Under the pieces are notes generated by a model that was not told the origin of the DNA, searched no databases, and saw nothing but the letters and a program-made list of their open reading frames with translations. This document shows positions 51,017 through 58,489 of a stretch of 64,000 nucleotides of DNA, piece by piece. The stretch is from contig CAZUDO010000008.1 in the NCBI GenBank assembly GCA_964618895.1, positions 8,865 through 72,864 of the forward strand. The letters run 5' to 3'. The stretch comes from CAZUDO01 sp964618895 (GTDB taxonomy: Bacteria > Desulfobacterota > Binatia > DP-6). Every line of letters starts with the position of its first letter. Within the stretch, counting starts at the first letter, position 1. The position numbers and the translations under genes were made by a program.

Positions 51017-52014
51017 CGGAAGGCCGGCATCACCTCGGCCGCAAAGCGACGCATCAGGTCGCGGTCGTACGGCGCGCGTAGGCTGACGATGATGCTGGTG
51101 GCGCCGGCGTCGACGTAGGCGCGCAGGCGCTCCTGGATATCGCTCGCCGAGCCGACCAGCAGAGAGCGGGCGATGCGCCCGTCGACGACGGCACGGGCGG
51201 CGAGGCGGGTGGCCGGGCCGGCGAGCGGGATACCGGTCATCGCCACCAGGGGCAGAAACGCCGACACGCGCTCGACGCACGGCGACCGCCCGATACGCGC
51301 GCACTCGGCCCGCAGGGCCGCGATGCGCTCGCGCACGTCGTCGGGCGTGAGCCCGACCGGGACGTTCCACTCGTCGGCATAGCGCGCCACCAGCGGCATG
51401 ATCCATTTCGGGCCCTGTCCACCGATCACGATCGGCGGGTGCGGGCGCTGCACGGGTTTTGGAGAAAACGGCGCCTTCACCAGCTGGTAGAACCGCCCCG
51501 CAAAGGACGGATGGTCGTCGCGCCACAGGCGCGTGATCACCTCGAGCGCCTCGCCCAGACGCTCGGCCCGCTCGCGCGCGTCGTAGAAGGGGATGCCGTA
51601 GGCCGTGTGTTCGTACTCCTCCCAGCCCGCGCCGATGCCGAAGTTGAGCCGCCCGGCGCTCATCTGGTCGACCGTGGCGGCCATCTTCGCCAGCACGGCC
51701 GGATGCCGATACGTGTTGCCGGTCACCAGCAGGCCGATGCGCAGCCGCTCGGTCCGTTGCGACAGCGCCGCGACCAGCGTCCAGCCCTCCAGCGCCGGAT
51801 CGTCCTTGTCGCCCATGATGGGGGCGAAGTGGTCGTAGGCCCACGCCTGCTCGAAGCCGAGGCGCTCGGCCTCCTGCCAGGTGGCAAGCACGTCGGCCCA
51901 GGTGGTGTGCTCCTGCGGCGTGTGGATGCCGAACTCGACCCGTCCCGCCGCTGCCGGTCCCGGAAGAAGGCAGGCCACGACCAGCGCACCCAGGACCGTC
52001 CGGAACGCGCTCAT
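51013..52014 (-). CDS. LLM class oxidoreductase with apparent signal peptide
   Basis: 333 residues. Residues 1-24 (MSAFRTVLGALVVACLLPGP then AAA|G) look like a Sec signal peptide, ahead of a normal luciferase-like barrel: VEFGIHTPQEHTTWADVLAT, GFEQAWAYDHFAPIMGDKDD, LNFGIGAGWEEYEHTAYGIP, KPVQRPHPPIVIGGQGPKWI. Most members are cytoplasmic; an exported one is known in mycobacteria (Rv0132c, by Tat). Here no twin arginine is seen. ATG 52014 overlaps the stop of the OB-fold gene, which makes the leader-containing start credible. F420 or FMN would have to be loaded for export. Confidence 0.8.
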   Translation of the reverse strand: MSAFRTVLGALVVACLLPGPAAAGRVEFGIHTPQEHTTWADVLATWQEAERLGFEQAWAYDHFAPIMGDKDDPALEGWTLVAALSQRTERLRIGLLVTGNTYRHPAVLAKMAATVDQMSAGRLNFGIGAGWEEYEHTAYGIPFYDARERAERLGEALEVITRLWRDDHPSFAGRFYQLVKAPFSPKPVQRPHPPIVIGGQGPKWIMPLVARYADEWNVPVGLTPDDVRERIAALRAECARIGRSPCVERVSAFLPLVAMTGIPLAGPATRLAARAVVDGRIARSLLVGSASDIQERLRAYVDAGATSIIVSLRAPYDRDLMRRFAAEVMPAFR

Positions 52015-52427
52015 GCCGGCCGCCACTGCGGCACCAGATCGCCGTCGGGAGATGGCGCGAAGTCGACCAGCAGCGCCATGTCCATCTGGAGCGTGTCGGC
52101 GGTCGCGCCGACGAGCCCGCCGATCGTGCGCACCCCCTCTTCACACTCGACCAGCAGGGCGACGTACGGCACGCGCTCCTTCCACAAAGGCAGCACGGGC
52201 GGATGCAGGACCACCCACGAGAGCAGCCGCGCCCGGCCGCTCGCCGGCGCCCACTCGTGCGCGAACGACAAGCAGGCGGGACACATCGGCCCCGGTGGGT
52301 GGCGCCACCGGCGGCATGGCGTGCAGCGCTGGAAGCGCAGCTCGCGCCGCCGTGCCGCCGCCCAGTAGGGGAGCCAATCGACGCCGCCCGTGCGGCGCTC
52401 GAACCCGGTCGCAGCCGTGTCGGTCAT
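52011..52427 (-). CDS. Zn-ribbon OB-fold protein (DUF35, SCP-x/thiolase partner)
   Basis: 138 residues. A rubredoxin-like ribbon has CTPC and CPAC (FQRCTPCRRWRHPPGPMCPA), then an OB-fold with GRARLLSWVVLHPPVLPLWK and PYVALLVECEEGVRTIGGLV. DUF35 proteins pair with SCP-x-type thiolases and often bind the CoA ester between subunits, as in steroid side-chain degradation (ChsH2- and Ltp2-like systems). The gene directly follows the thiolase (five bases apart) and overlaps the LLM gene, the arrangement known in such pathways. Confidence 0.87.
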   Translation of the reverse strand: MTDTAATGFERRTGGVDWLPYWAAARRRELRFQRCTPCRRWRHPPGPMCPACLSFAHEWAPASGRARLLSWVVLHPPVLPLWKERVPYVALLVECEEGVRTIGGLVGATADTLQMDMALLVDFAPSPDGDLVPQWRPA

Positions 52428-52432
52428 CGTCG

Positions 52433-53596
52433 TCAGTCCCCACGCAGCAGGAGCGCGCCCGTCGGCACCATGTTGCCACTGGTCACCAGCGACAGGCGCG
52501 CGCCCGCCACCTGGTTGAGCGACGTGCCGCGGATCTGGCGCGCCGCCTCGATGATCAGGTTGATGCCATGCACGTAGGCCTCCGACAGGCTCCCCCCACT
52601 CGTGTTGGTGGGCAGCCGGCCGCCCACCTCGAGGCCGTGGTCCTCGACGAACGCCCCTGCCTCGCCGGGCTTGCAGAAGCCGTATTCCTCCAGCGAGCCG
52701 AGAACGAGCGGCGTGAAGGCGTCGTAGAGCTGCGCCACCGGCACGTCCCTGGGCTCCACCCCCGCCATGCGCCACAGGTCACGCGCCGCATACGCGCCCG
52801 GCGACTCGAGCAGCGGCTCCTTGAAGTAGTTGTTCATGGTGACGTTGCGCGGCCCCATGCCCTGCGCCGCCGCCATGATGTAGGCGGGCTTCTGACGCAG
52901 GTCGCGCGCCAGGTCGGCCGCGGCCACGATCACCGCTGCCGCGCCGTCGGTTTCGAGGCAGCAGTCGAGCAGGCGGAGCGGCTCGGAGATGAAACGCGAG
53001 CGTTCGTGGTCGTCGACGGTGATCGGTTCGCGCATCATCGCCACCGGGTTGTTGGTGGCGTGGCGGCGGCAGGCGGCCGCGATCCAGCCGAGGTGGCGGG
53101 TGGTGTAGCCGCGCTCGTGCAGGAACCGGCGCGCGAACAACGCCACCTGGTCGACCGGGCGCACGAAGCCGTACGGCGAGAAGAGCGCCGTCTCGTTGGT
53201 TTCGGCGGCGCTGTTGTCGCGCTCGCGCGACGTGCCCGCCCACGGGCGGCCCCCCGAGCCGCGGTTGCGCGAGCGGTAGACGAGCACGCAGCGTGCCATG
53301 CCGGCGGCGATCGCGGCCGCCGCATGCCCGACCACGCCGCAGCCCCCGCCGCCGCCGTAGCCGACCTCGCCGAAGAAGCGCAGGTTCGGCACGCCGAGGT
53401 TGCGCGCGATGACGTTCTCGGACGTGGTCTGGATGCTCCACTTGGTCATGCCGTCGATGTCCGACGGCCGGAGCCCGGCGTCCTCGAGGGCGAGCTTCGC
53501 CGCCTCGAGTGCGGTCACGTCTTCGCTGCGACCGATGTTTTTCGAGAACGGCAGCTGGCCGATGCCGACGATGGCGGCCTGGTCCTTGAGCGACAC
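52433..53596 (-). CDS. SCP-x/Ltp-like thiolase family protein
   Basis: 387 residues: AAIVGIGQLPFSKNIGRSED at the start, GGGGGCGVVGHAAAAIAAGM at the N-terminal Cys region, CLETDGAAAVIVAAADLARD, and LPTNTSGGSLSEAYVHGINL with the conserved His-Gly. These belong to the non-decarboxylating thiolase/acyltransferase group with lipid-transfer-protein relatives. Several act as retro-aldolases with a DUF35 partner in removing side chains of steroids. GTG 53596 matches the family start V-x-L-K-D; an upstream start would add twelve unrelated residues. It opens the four-gene operon 53596-50219. Confidence 0.87.
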   Translation of the reverse strand: MSLKDQAAIVGIGQLPFSKNIGRSEDVTALEAAKLALEDAGLRPSDIDGMTKWSIQTTSENVIARNLGVPNLRFFGEVGYGGGGGCGVVGHAAAAIAAGMARCVLVYRSRNRGSGGRPWAGTSRERDNSAAETNETALFSPYGFVRPVDQVALFARRFLHERGYTTRHLGWIAAACRRHATNNPVAMMREPITVDDHERSRFISEPLRLLDCCLETDGAAAVIVAAADLARDLRQKPAYIMAAAQGMGPRNVTMNNYFKEPLLESPGAYAARDLWRMAGVEPRDVPVAQLYDAFTPLVLGSLEEYGFCKPGEAGAFVEDHGLEVGGRLPTNTSGGSLSEAYVHGINLIIEAARQIRGTSLNQVAGARLSLVTSGNMVPTGALLLRGD

Positions 53597-53675
53597 GTCG
53601 GCGGTGTAGCAGGGTCCGGCCGGCCCCGCCAAGCCAGGCCACGGGAATCAGGCGCCGCCATGCTATACGGGCGGC

Positions 53676-54059
53676 GTGATACCGGGAACGAAACTCGCGT
53701 GGCTCGCCGCCGCCGGAGCGCTCGGCACCCTCGCCCGGTACGGACTCGGCGGCCTGGTGCAGCGGCTGGTACCCGCCACGTTCCCGTGGGGCACGCTGGT
53801 CGTGAACGGGCTCGGCTGCTTTCTCTTCGGCCTGGTGTGGACGCTGGCGCGCGAGCGATCGCTGATCGGGAGCGACACTCAGGGTATCGTCCTGGTCGGC
53901 TTCATGGGCGCGTTCACCACCTTCTCCACCTACGCGTTCGAGACCGGCGCCATGGTGCACGAAGCGCAGTGGGCACGCGCCGCCGCCAACCTCCTGGCAC
54001 ACAACGTCGGCGGGCTCCTGCTGTTCTTCCTCGGCATCGCGGCCGGACGCACGCCGTGA
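53676..54059 (+). CDS. crcB: Fluoride exporter FluC (CrcB)
   Basis: 127 residues, four membrane segments: GALGTLARYGLGGLVQRLVP, GTLVVNGLGCFLFGLV (central Asn), GFMGAFTTFSTYAFET (the polar track motif and Na site), and the last helix VGGLLLFFLGIAAG. Functional Fluc is a dual-topology dimer that lets fluoride leave the cell. The start is GTG at 53676 since no ATG fits. The 79 bases between the thiolase start and this GTG do not contain a fluoride riboswitch that I can recognise. Confidence 0.92.
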   Translation: MIPGTKLAWLAAAGALGTLARYGLGGLVQRLVPATFPWGTLVVNGLGCFLFGLVWTLARERSLIGSDTQGIVLVGFMGAFTTFSTYAFETGAMVHEAQWARAAANLLAHNVGGLLLFFLGIAAGRTP

Positions 54060-54117
54060 GACCCGCCCCAACTTGACCACCCTGCCGCGGGGGCATACCA
54101 GTACGGGCCATCCCCTC

Positions 54118-54474
54118 ATGCACATCCGCCGCCTCGATCACGTCTCCCTCCGCATCGCCGACCTCGGCCGGGCGCGCGCCTTCTACGAAGGCCTCCTCGG
54201 ACTCCGCACCGCGCCCCGCCCCGAACTCGGCTTTCCGGGCACGTGGTACGACGTGGCCGGCACGCAGGTGCACCTGATCCAGCGCGACGGCGGCTTCGAC
54301 GGCATCGACCCGACCGGGCCGCACTTCGCGGTGCAGGTCGAGAGCCTGGCCGCGGTCAAGCACGATCTCGAGGCGCGCGGCATCGAGTACCTCGCCTTCG
54401 GCGACACGCAACTGTGGATCCACGACCCCGACGGCAACGTGGTCGAGCTGTGCGAGGCGTCCAGCCCCGGATGA
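54118..54474 (+). CDS. VOC (glyoxalase/bleomycin resistance) family protein
   Basis: 118 residues forming two beta-alpha-beta-beta-beta modules: MHIRRLDHVSLRIADLGRAR, AFYEGLLGLRTAPRPELGFP, GTWYDVAGTQVHLIQRDGGF and TQLWIHDPDGNVVELCEAS. Metal ligands would be His8, Gln/His in the second strand and the final Glu in VVELCE. Reactions in the family range from isomerisation to ring cleavage. ATG 54118 is followed directly by the first beta strand. It overlaps the SirB1-like gene by four bases. Confidence 0.88.
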   Translation: MHIRRLDHVSLRIADLGRARAFYEGLLGLRTAPRPELGFPGTWYDVAGTQVHLIQRDGGFDGIDPTGPHFAVQVESLAAVKHDLEARGIEYLAFGDTQLWIHDPDGNVVELCEASSPG

Positions 54475-55286
54475 GCCTGCGCGACGACTTCGCCGCCGTC
54501 CTCGCTCCGGGCCCGCAGTGCGACCTGGCCCGGGGGGCGCTCACCATCGCGCGCATCGGCTATCCCGCGCTCGACGCCGCCCCGTACCTGGCCCGCCTGG
54601 ACACGCTGGCGGACGGCGCCCGTCCGCGGCTCCGCCCCGGGCTGTCGCCTGCCGACGCCGGCCTCGCCGTCGCCGGCTACCTCTTCCACGACCTCGGCTT
54701 TCGCGGCAACGAGGACGACTACTACGATCCGTGCAACAGCTTCCTGAACGACGTGCTCGAGCGACGCACCGGCATCCCCATCTCCCTGTCCGTGCTCCTG
54801 ATCGAGACCGCGGTACGCCTCGGCCTCCCTGCCGAGGGCGTCGGCTTCCCCGGCCACTTCCTCGTGCGCATCGACACCGTGCTCCTCGACCCGTTCTTCG
54901 GGGGGCGCCCGATCGGGCCCGACGAGCTGCTGGCCCGCTACCGGGCGCTGGGCGACGGGCAGGCCGCCACCCTGCCCCACGACGCCCTCGCTCCCACCGA
55001 TCGCCCCGCCATCCTGGCCCGCATGCTCCGCAACCTGGTGCGTACGTATCTCGACCGGAAGGAGCCCGCGAGCGCTCTCGAGGCGGTCGACCTGCTGCTC
55101 GTGCTCGCCCCGAACGCGCCCGACGAGATCCGCCTGCGCGGCCTCATCTACGAGCAGCTCGAGTGCCCGGCGGCCGCGCTCGCGGACCTCCGGCGGTACC
55201 TCGAGCTCCAGCCCGACGCTGCCGACGCCGACACCATCCGCGACCTCGTCGTCCGCCTGACCCGCGCCGACGTGACGGTGCACTGA
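54471..55286 (+). CDS. SirB1/transglutaminase-like family protein with TPR end
   Basis: 271 residues. FRGNEDDYYDPCNSFLNDVL, ERRTGIPISLSVLLIETAVR, GVGFPGHFLVRID and LDPFFGG match SirB1-type proteins, where the Cys (PCNS), His (PGHF) and Asp (LDPF) make a transglutaminase-like triad. The C-terminal part has two TPR-like hairpins (YLDRKEPASALEAVDLLLVL, YEQLECPAAALADLRRYLEL). The role of SirB1 is not settled. The gene is translationally coupled to the VOC gene (ATGA) and is followed after 19 bases by purC. Confidence 0.87.
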   Translation: MSLRDDFAAVLAPGPQCDLARGALTIARIGYPALDAAPYLARLDTLADGARPRLRPGLSPADAGLAVAGYLFHDLGFRGNEDDYYDPCNSFLNDVLERRTGIPISLSVLLIETAVRLGLPAEGVGFPGHFLVRIDTVLLDPFFGGRPIGPDELLARYRALGDGQAATLPHDALAPTDRPAILARMLRNLVRTYLDRKEPASALEAVDLLLVLAPNAPDEIRLRGLIYEQLECPAAALADLRRYLELQPDAADADTIRDLVVRLTRADVTVH

Positions 55287-55305
55287 CCGCAAGGACACCA
55301 CCCGA

Positions 55306-56199
55306 ATGAGCGACCCCGTGCTCCTGAAGACCGACCTGCCCGGCCTGCGCCACCTGTCGAGCGGCAAGGTGCGCGACATGTTCGACCTGGGTGACAGCCT
55401 GCTCATCGTCACCACCGATCGCCTGAGCGCCTTCGACGTGGTGATGGCCAACGCCATCCCGTGGAAGGGCAAGGTGCTCAACCGGCTGTCCGAGTTCTGG
55501 TTCGGGATGCTCGACGTGCCCCATCACATGATCACCTGCGACGTGAGCCGCATGCCGGCCGCGGTGCAGCCGTACCGCGACCTGCTCCGTGACCGCGCCA
55601 TGCTGGTCAAGAAGGCACACCCCTTCCCGGTCGAGTGCGTCGCGCGCGGGTACCTGATCGGCAGCGGCTGGAACGACTATCGCGCGACCGGCGCCGTGTG
55701 CGGGATCCCGCTGCCGGCCGGCCTGCAGCAGGCCGCGCGCCTCCCGGAGCCGATGTTCACGCCGTCCACCAAGGCCGAGGTCGGCGCGCACGATCAGAAC
55801 ATCGGCTTCGCGGAGGTGGTGCAGGCCGTGGGTGCCGAGACCGCCGCCCGGCTGCGCGACGTAACGCTCCGCACCTACGCCCGCGGCGCCGCCCACGCCG
55901 AATCGCGTGGGCTCATCCTGGCCGACACCAAGTTCGAGTTCGGCCTGGTCGACGGCCGCATCACCCTCATCGACGAGGTGTTCACGCCGGACTCGTCGCG
56001 CTATTGGCCGAAGAGCGAGTACCGGCCCGGCATTTCACCTCCGTCGTTCGACAAGCAGTTCGTGCGCGACTACCTGGAGTCGGTCAAGTACGACAAGCGG
56101 CCGCCGGGCCCCGCGCTGCCGGACGAAGTCGTGCGGCGCACGAGCGAGAAGTACCTCGAGGCCTACCGCCTCCTCACGGGCCGCGAGCTGGGCGCATGA
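55306..56199 (+). CDS. purC: Phosphoribosylaminoimidazole-succinocarboxamide synthase
   Basis: 297 residues, the length of the longer SAICAR synthetases. LSSGKVRDMFDLGDSLLIVT (ATP grip), DRLSAFDVVMANAIPWKGKV, VECVARGYLIGSGWNDYRAT, PSTKAEVGAHDQNIGFAEV, LADTKFEFGL and LIDEVFTPDSSRYW are diagnostic. It joins CAIR and aspartate in purine synthesis. No other pur gene is in the window, so the operon context is unusual. The DUF3574 lipoprotein gene overlaps its end by four bases. Confidence 0.96.
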   Translation: MSDPVLLKTDLPGLRHLSSGKVRDMFDLGDSLLIVTTDRLSAFDVVMANAIPWKGKVLNRLSEFWFGMLDVPHHMITCDVSRMPAAVQPYRDLLRDRAMLVKKAHPFPVECVARGYLIGSGWNDYRATGAVCGIPLPAGLQQAARLPEPMFTPSTKAEVGAHDQNIGFAEVVQAVGAETAARLRDVTLRTYARGAAHAESRGLILADTKFEFGLVDGRITLIDEVFTPDSSRYWPKSEYRPGISPPSFDKQFVRDYLESVKYDKRPPGPALPDEVVRRTSEKYLEAYRLLTGRELGA

Positions 56200-56597
56200 C
56201 CGGAAGGGCGGTCGCCGTCGCCGTGCTGCTCACGGCGCTGGCCGGCTGCATGCACGCGCACGCGCCCTGTCCGTGCCACCCTGCGGGGCGCGAAACCCAA
56301 CTCTTCTTTGGCCTTTCACGTCCCGACGGTGCCGTCGTGAGCGACGCCGAGTGGCGCACGTTCCTGGCCGAGGTCGTGACGCCGCGCTTCCCGCGCGGGC
56401 TCACCGTGATCGATGCCGAGGGGCAGTACAGGTCCGCCGACGCCCCCACCCCCCGACACGAGCGCACCCGCGTCGTCATCCTGGTGCACGACGGCGGCGG
56501 CGACGCCGCCATCGACGACATCGTGCGCACCTACCGCGGACGCTTCCAGCAGGAGTCGGTGCTACGCGTCGACACCCCGGCAACGGTCGCGTACTGA
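56196..56597 (+). CDS. DUF3574 family lipoprotein
   Basis: 133 residues. MTGRAVAVAVLLTALAGC gives a lipobox L-A-G-C with Cys 18. The mature domain has ETQLFFGLSRPDGAVVSDAE, WRTFLAEVVTPRFPRGLTVI and DAEGQYRSADAP, the DUF3574 signature (small proteins of unknown function exported in proteobacteria). It overlaps purC by the ATGA, but I see no functional link. Confidence 0.88.
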   Translation: MTGRAVAVAVLLTALAGCMHAHAPCPCHPAGRETQLFFGLSRPDGAVVSDAEWRTFLAEVVTPRFPRGLTVIDAEGQYRSADAPTPRHERTRVVILVHDGGGDAAIDDIVRTYRGRFQQESVLRVDTPATVAY

Positions 56598-56605
56598 GCC
56601 GGGGC

Positions 56606-57007
56606 GTGCACAGCCTGCTGGTCTACGTCCATCCGGTCGCGGGCGGGGTCACGATCCTGCTGGCGGCCTACGCCGCCAGCCTCGGCCTGCGCGCCCGTCG
56701 TGCCAACCGCTACGCCGCGGGCATGCGCCGGCGCCATGCGGCGCTCGCTCCCTGGGTGTACGGCCTCGTGCTCGCCAACTGGGCGGGCGGCCTGGTCACG
56801 ACCTGGACGCTCCGGCCGGAGCTCGAGGTGACGGACAGCGGGCACTTCACCGTCGCCAGCGCCATCTGCGCGCTGTTCACCGCCGCGGCGCTGGTGTCGC
56901 GGCGCATTCCGGAGCCGCGCGCGCGGCTCGTCCACCCGTTGCTCGGCGCCACAGCGTTGCTCTTGTGCGGCGTGCAGGTGTTCCTCGGGCTCCAGCTGAC
57001 GCCGTAG
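56606..57007 (+). CDS. Four-helix membrane protein, DUF4079/cytochrome-b561-like
   Basis: 133 residues with four hydrophobic helices: LLVYVHPVAGGVTILLAAYA, HAALAPWVYGLVLANWAGGL, HFTVASAICALFTAAALVSR and HPLLGATALLLCGVQVFLGL. His residues lie at the start of helices 1, 2, 3 and 4 at similar depth, which would allow bis-His haem binding as in b561-type proteins. GTG 56606 starts it, eight bases after the lipoprotein stop. Haem binding is inferred from the His placement only. Confidence 0.65.
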   Translation: MHSLLVYVHPVAGGVTILLAAYAASLGLRARRANRYAAGMRRRHAALAPWVYGLVLANWAGGLVTTWTLRPELEVTDSGHFTVASAICALFTAAALVSRRIPEPRARLVHPLLGATALLLCGVQVFLGLQLTP

Positions 57008-57019
57008 CCGCCGACACCC

Positions 57020-57379
57020 ATGCCCCGGTCGACCCCGCAGAACCACGTCGGCACGGTCTCGCTGCTGATCACCGTCGCCGCTACGCTCGCCTGCCACACC
57101 GCGCTCCACACCGGCCCGTTCGTCGACGCGCCGTGGCTTCGCATCCTGACCGCGGGCTTCGAGGCCGCGCTGGTCGGCGGCCTGCCCGACTGGTTCGCCG
57201 TCACCGCGCTCTTTCGCCATCCGCTCGGGCTGCCCATCCCGCATACGGCCATCATCCCCGCCCGGCGCGCGAAGATCGTCGACGGCATCGTCACCATGGT
57301 CGAGCGCGATTGGCTGTCGCCGGACGTGATCGGGACCCGGCTGGCCCGGCTCGCACCGAGCACGCTCATCGTCGACTGA
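57020..57379 (+). pseudogene. DUF445 family membrane protein, truncated at 119 residues
   Basis: The N-terminal segment has two hydrophobic stretches and the family signature GFEAALVGGLPDWFAVTALF followed by RHPLGLPIPHTAIIPARRAK. DUF445 proteins are usually about 400 residues; here the frame runs through WLSPDVIGTRLARLAPST and stops at 57379, 22 bases before the left arm of inverted-repeat copy F. No downstream DUF445 sequence remains before the convergent TPR gene. I infer loss of the 3' two-thirds, possibly on insertion of the repeat. Confidence 0.75.
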
Positions 57380-57401
57380 CGACGCGGACTGGGAGCGTGC
57401 C

Positions 57402-57543
57402 CCGAGACTGCGGTGCGGGGAGGCGGGAGCACCGTCGGAGCGCCTATGAGGCGTCGAGGGCGCCGGTCGACCGAAGAACGCAGCCCAGCGGCGCCGAATC
57501 GAAGCGGAGACGGTGCTCCCGCCTCCCCGCACCGCAGTCTCGG
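57402..57543 (+). repeat. Variable-arm conserved-core inverted repeat, copy F
   Basis: Arms 57402-57436 and 57509-57543 are perfectly complementary over 35 bases, the longest in the window. The 72-base core begins GGAGCGCCTATGAGGCGTC and ends GGCGCCGAATCGAAGCGGA. The 5' box has one inserted base (CCTATGAG) and the inner hexamer pair is GGCGTC with GGCGCC, still pairable with a G.T. The outer flanks differ from copies A, B, C and E. Confidence 0.87.
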
Positions 57544-57553
57544 CGCACCGCTC

Positions 57554-58039
57554 CTAGTTGAGCTGCTTCTGGATCGCGCTCAGTGCGCCCCGGGCGAACG
57601 TGTACTCCGGTTCGATCTCGAGTGCGCGTTCGAACTCGCGCGCCGCGTGCGCGAGCAGCCCCTTGGCCCAGTACACCTGTCCCAGGTTGCAGTGCGGATA
57701 GTGCCGCGGGTCGTAGCGCTTGGCGCGGATGGCGCCCTCGAGCCACGGGATGGCGTCGTCGAGCTTGCCGAGCTTGATGAGATAGGAGCCGATGTCGTTG
57801 TACGGGTTGCCGAACTCGGCATCGACCGCGATCGCCGCTTTGCACTCGGCGATGGCATCGTCGTAGCGCCCCTGGAAGCTGTAGGTCCAGCCGAGGAACG
57901 TGTGCGCCTCGGCGGTCGCGTGCAGCGAGATCGACTGCTGATAGCACCGGATGGCGTCGTCGAGCGCGCCTTCCATCTGGAGCTTGTACGCTTCGTGCAT
58001 CAGCTCGACGGCCTTCTGCAAGCGCCCCTCGGAGTCCAT
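57554..58039 (-). CDS. TPR-repeat protein
   Basis: 161 residues made of about four tetratricopeptide units: AVELMHEAYKLQMEGALDDA, AEAHTFLGWTYSFQGRYDDA, GNPYNDIGSYLIKLGKLDDA and HCNLGQVYWAKGLLAHAARE. Each has the W/G-Y-A-P consensus spacing. No signal peptide or catalytic domain, so a cytoplasmic adaptor is likely. It starts at ATG 58039 and converges on inverted-repeat copy F with ten bases between the right arm and its stop. Confidence 0.88.
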   Translation of the reverse strand: MDSEGRLQKAVELMHEAYKLQMEGALDDAIRCYQQSISLHATAEAHTFLGWTYSFQGRYDDAIAECKAAIAVDAEFGNPYNDIGSYLIKLGKLDDAIPWLEGAIRAKRYDPRHYPHCNLGQVYWAKGLLAHAAREFERALEIEPEYTFARGALSAIQKQLN

Positions 58040-58209
58040 CGTCAGTCGTGATGATAGCCGATCGCCGCGCGCGATTCACACGCCCGGCCCCGCAGAGGAC
58101 GTGGCGGACGCCGTGACGCATCGCGTTTCGCGGCCGCGGACGGGCCAGTTTCCCTCGACCGCGAAGAGGAGTACACAGCCAGTCAGTTGAGGGTGGCAAG
58201 GAGGGCAGG

Positions 58210-58437
58210 ATGATGCCAGGCTTCGAGACGGAAGTGGCTTTCCTGTTCGAGGACGCGCGGGCCTACGACCTCGCCCAGTTCGAGCCCGATCCCGAGGGCC
58301 ACGACGAGTGCGAGGAGGCGTGGACAGGCCCCGGCGGCGATCTCGACGATGCGCAGTGGGTGGTGTGGCCGGATGCCGCCGACGAGTCGCTGTGGGCGGC
58401 GCTGGAGCTGCGTTTGTACGGGACCGGTCCGCACTGA
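58210..58437 (+). CDS. Small acidic protein of unknown function
   Basis: 75 residues, strongly acidic: MMPGFETEVAFLFEDARAYD, AQFEPDPEGHDECEEAWTG and WPDAADESLWAALELRLYG. It has no hydrophobic helix, and I recognise no family. Support comes from an AAGGAGG Shine-Dalgarno sequence just before two adjacent ATG codons (58210, 58213) and from codon usage like the neighbours. It precedes the acyl-CoA dehydrogenase pair by 52 bases. The 170 bases before it (58040-58209) show nothing clear. Confidence 0.6.
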   Translation: MMPGFETEVAFLFEDARAYDLAQFEPDPEGHDECEEAWTGPGGDLDDAQWVVWPDAADESLWAALELRLYGTGPH

Positions 58438-58489
58438 ACACGTCCACTCCCGTTGAATCGGCCCGGGCGCTCGACTAGCGTCGGGCGCC

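Noticed and set aside
53597..53675. Fluoride riboswitch upstream of crcB
   Set aside because: The 79-base gap lacks the crcB-motif pseudoknot sequences; the short GCCGCC/GGGCGGC pairing is common in this composition.
5529..57543. A CRISPR array or tRNA/rRNA genes as explanation of the repeats
   Set aside because: Copies are single, kilobases apart, in both orientations, with no regular spacers and no cas genes. No tRNA acceptor stem or T-loop is visible in the cores.
5404..57553. Recurrent short peptides of the type RRLKALR in several frames around 5.5, 40.9 and 41.0 kb
   Set aside because: They are the translation of the repeat-core box CCTTGAG in one reading frame. They look like a protein family but arise from the inverted-repeat element, with no start, Shine-Dalgarno sequence or conserved length.
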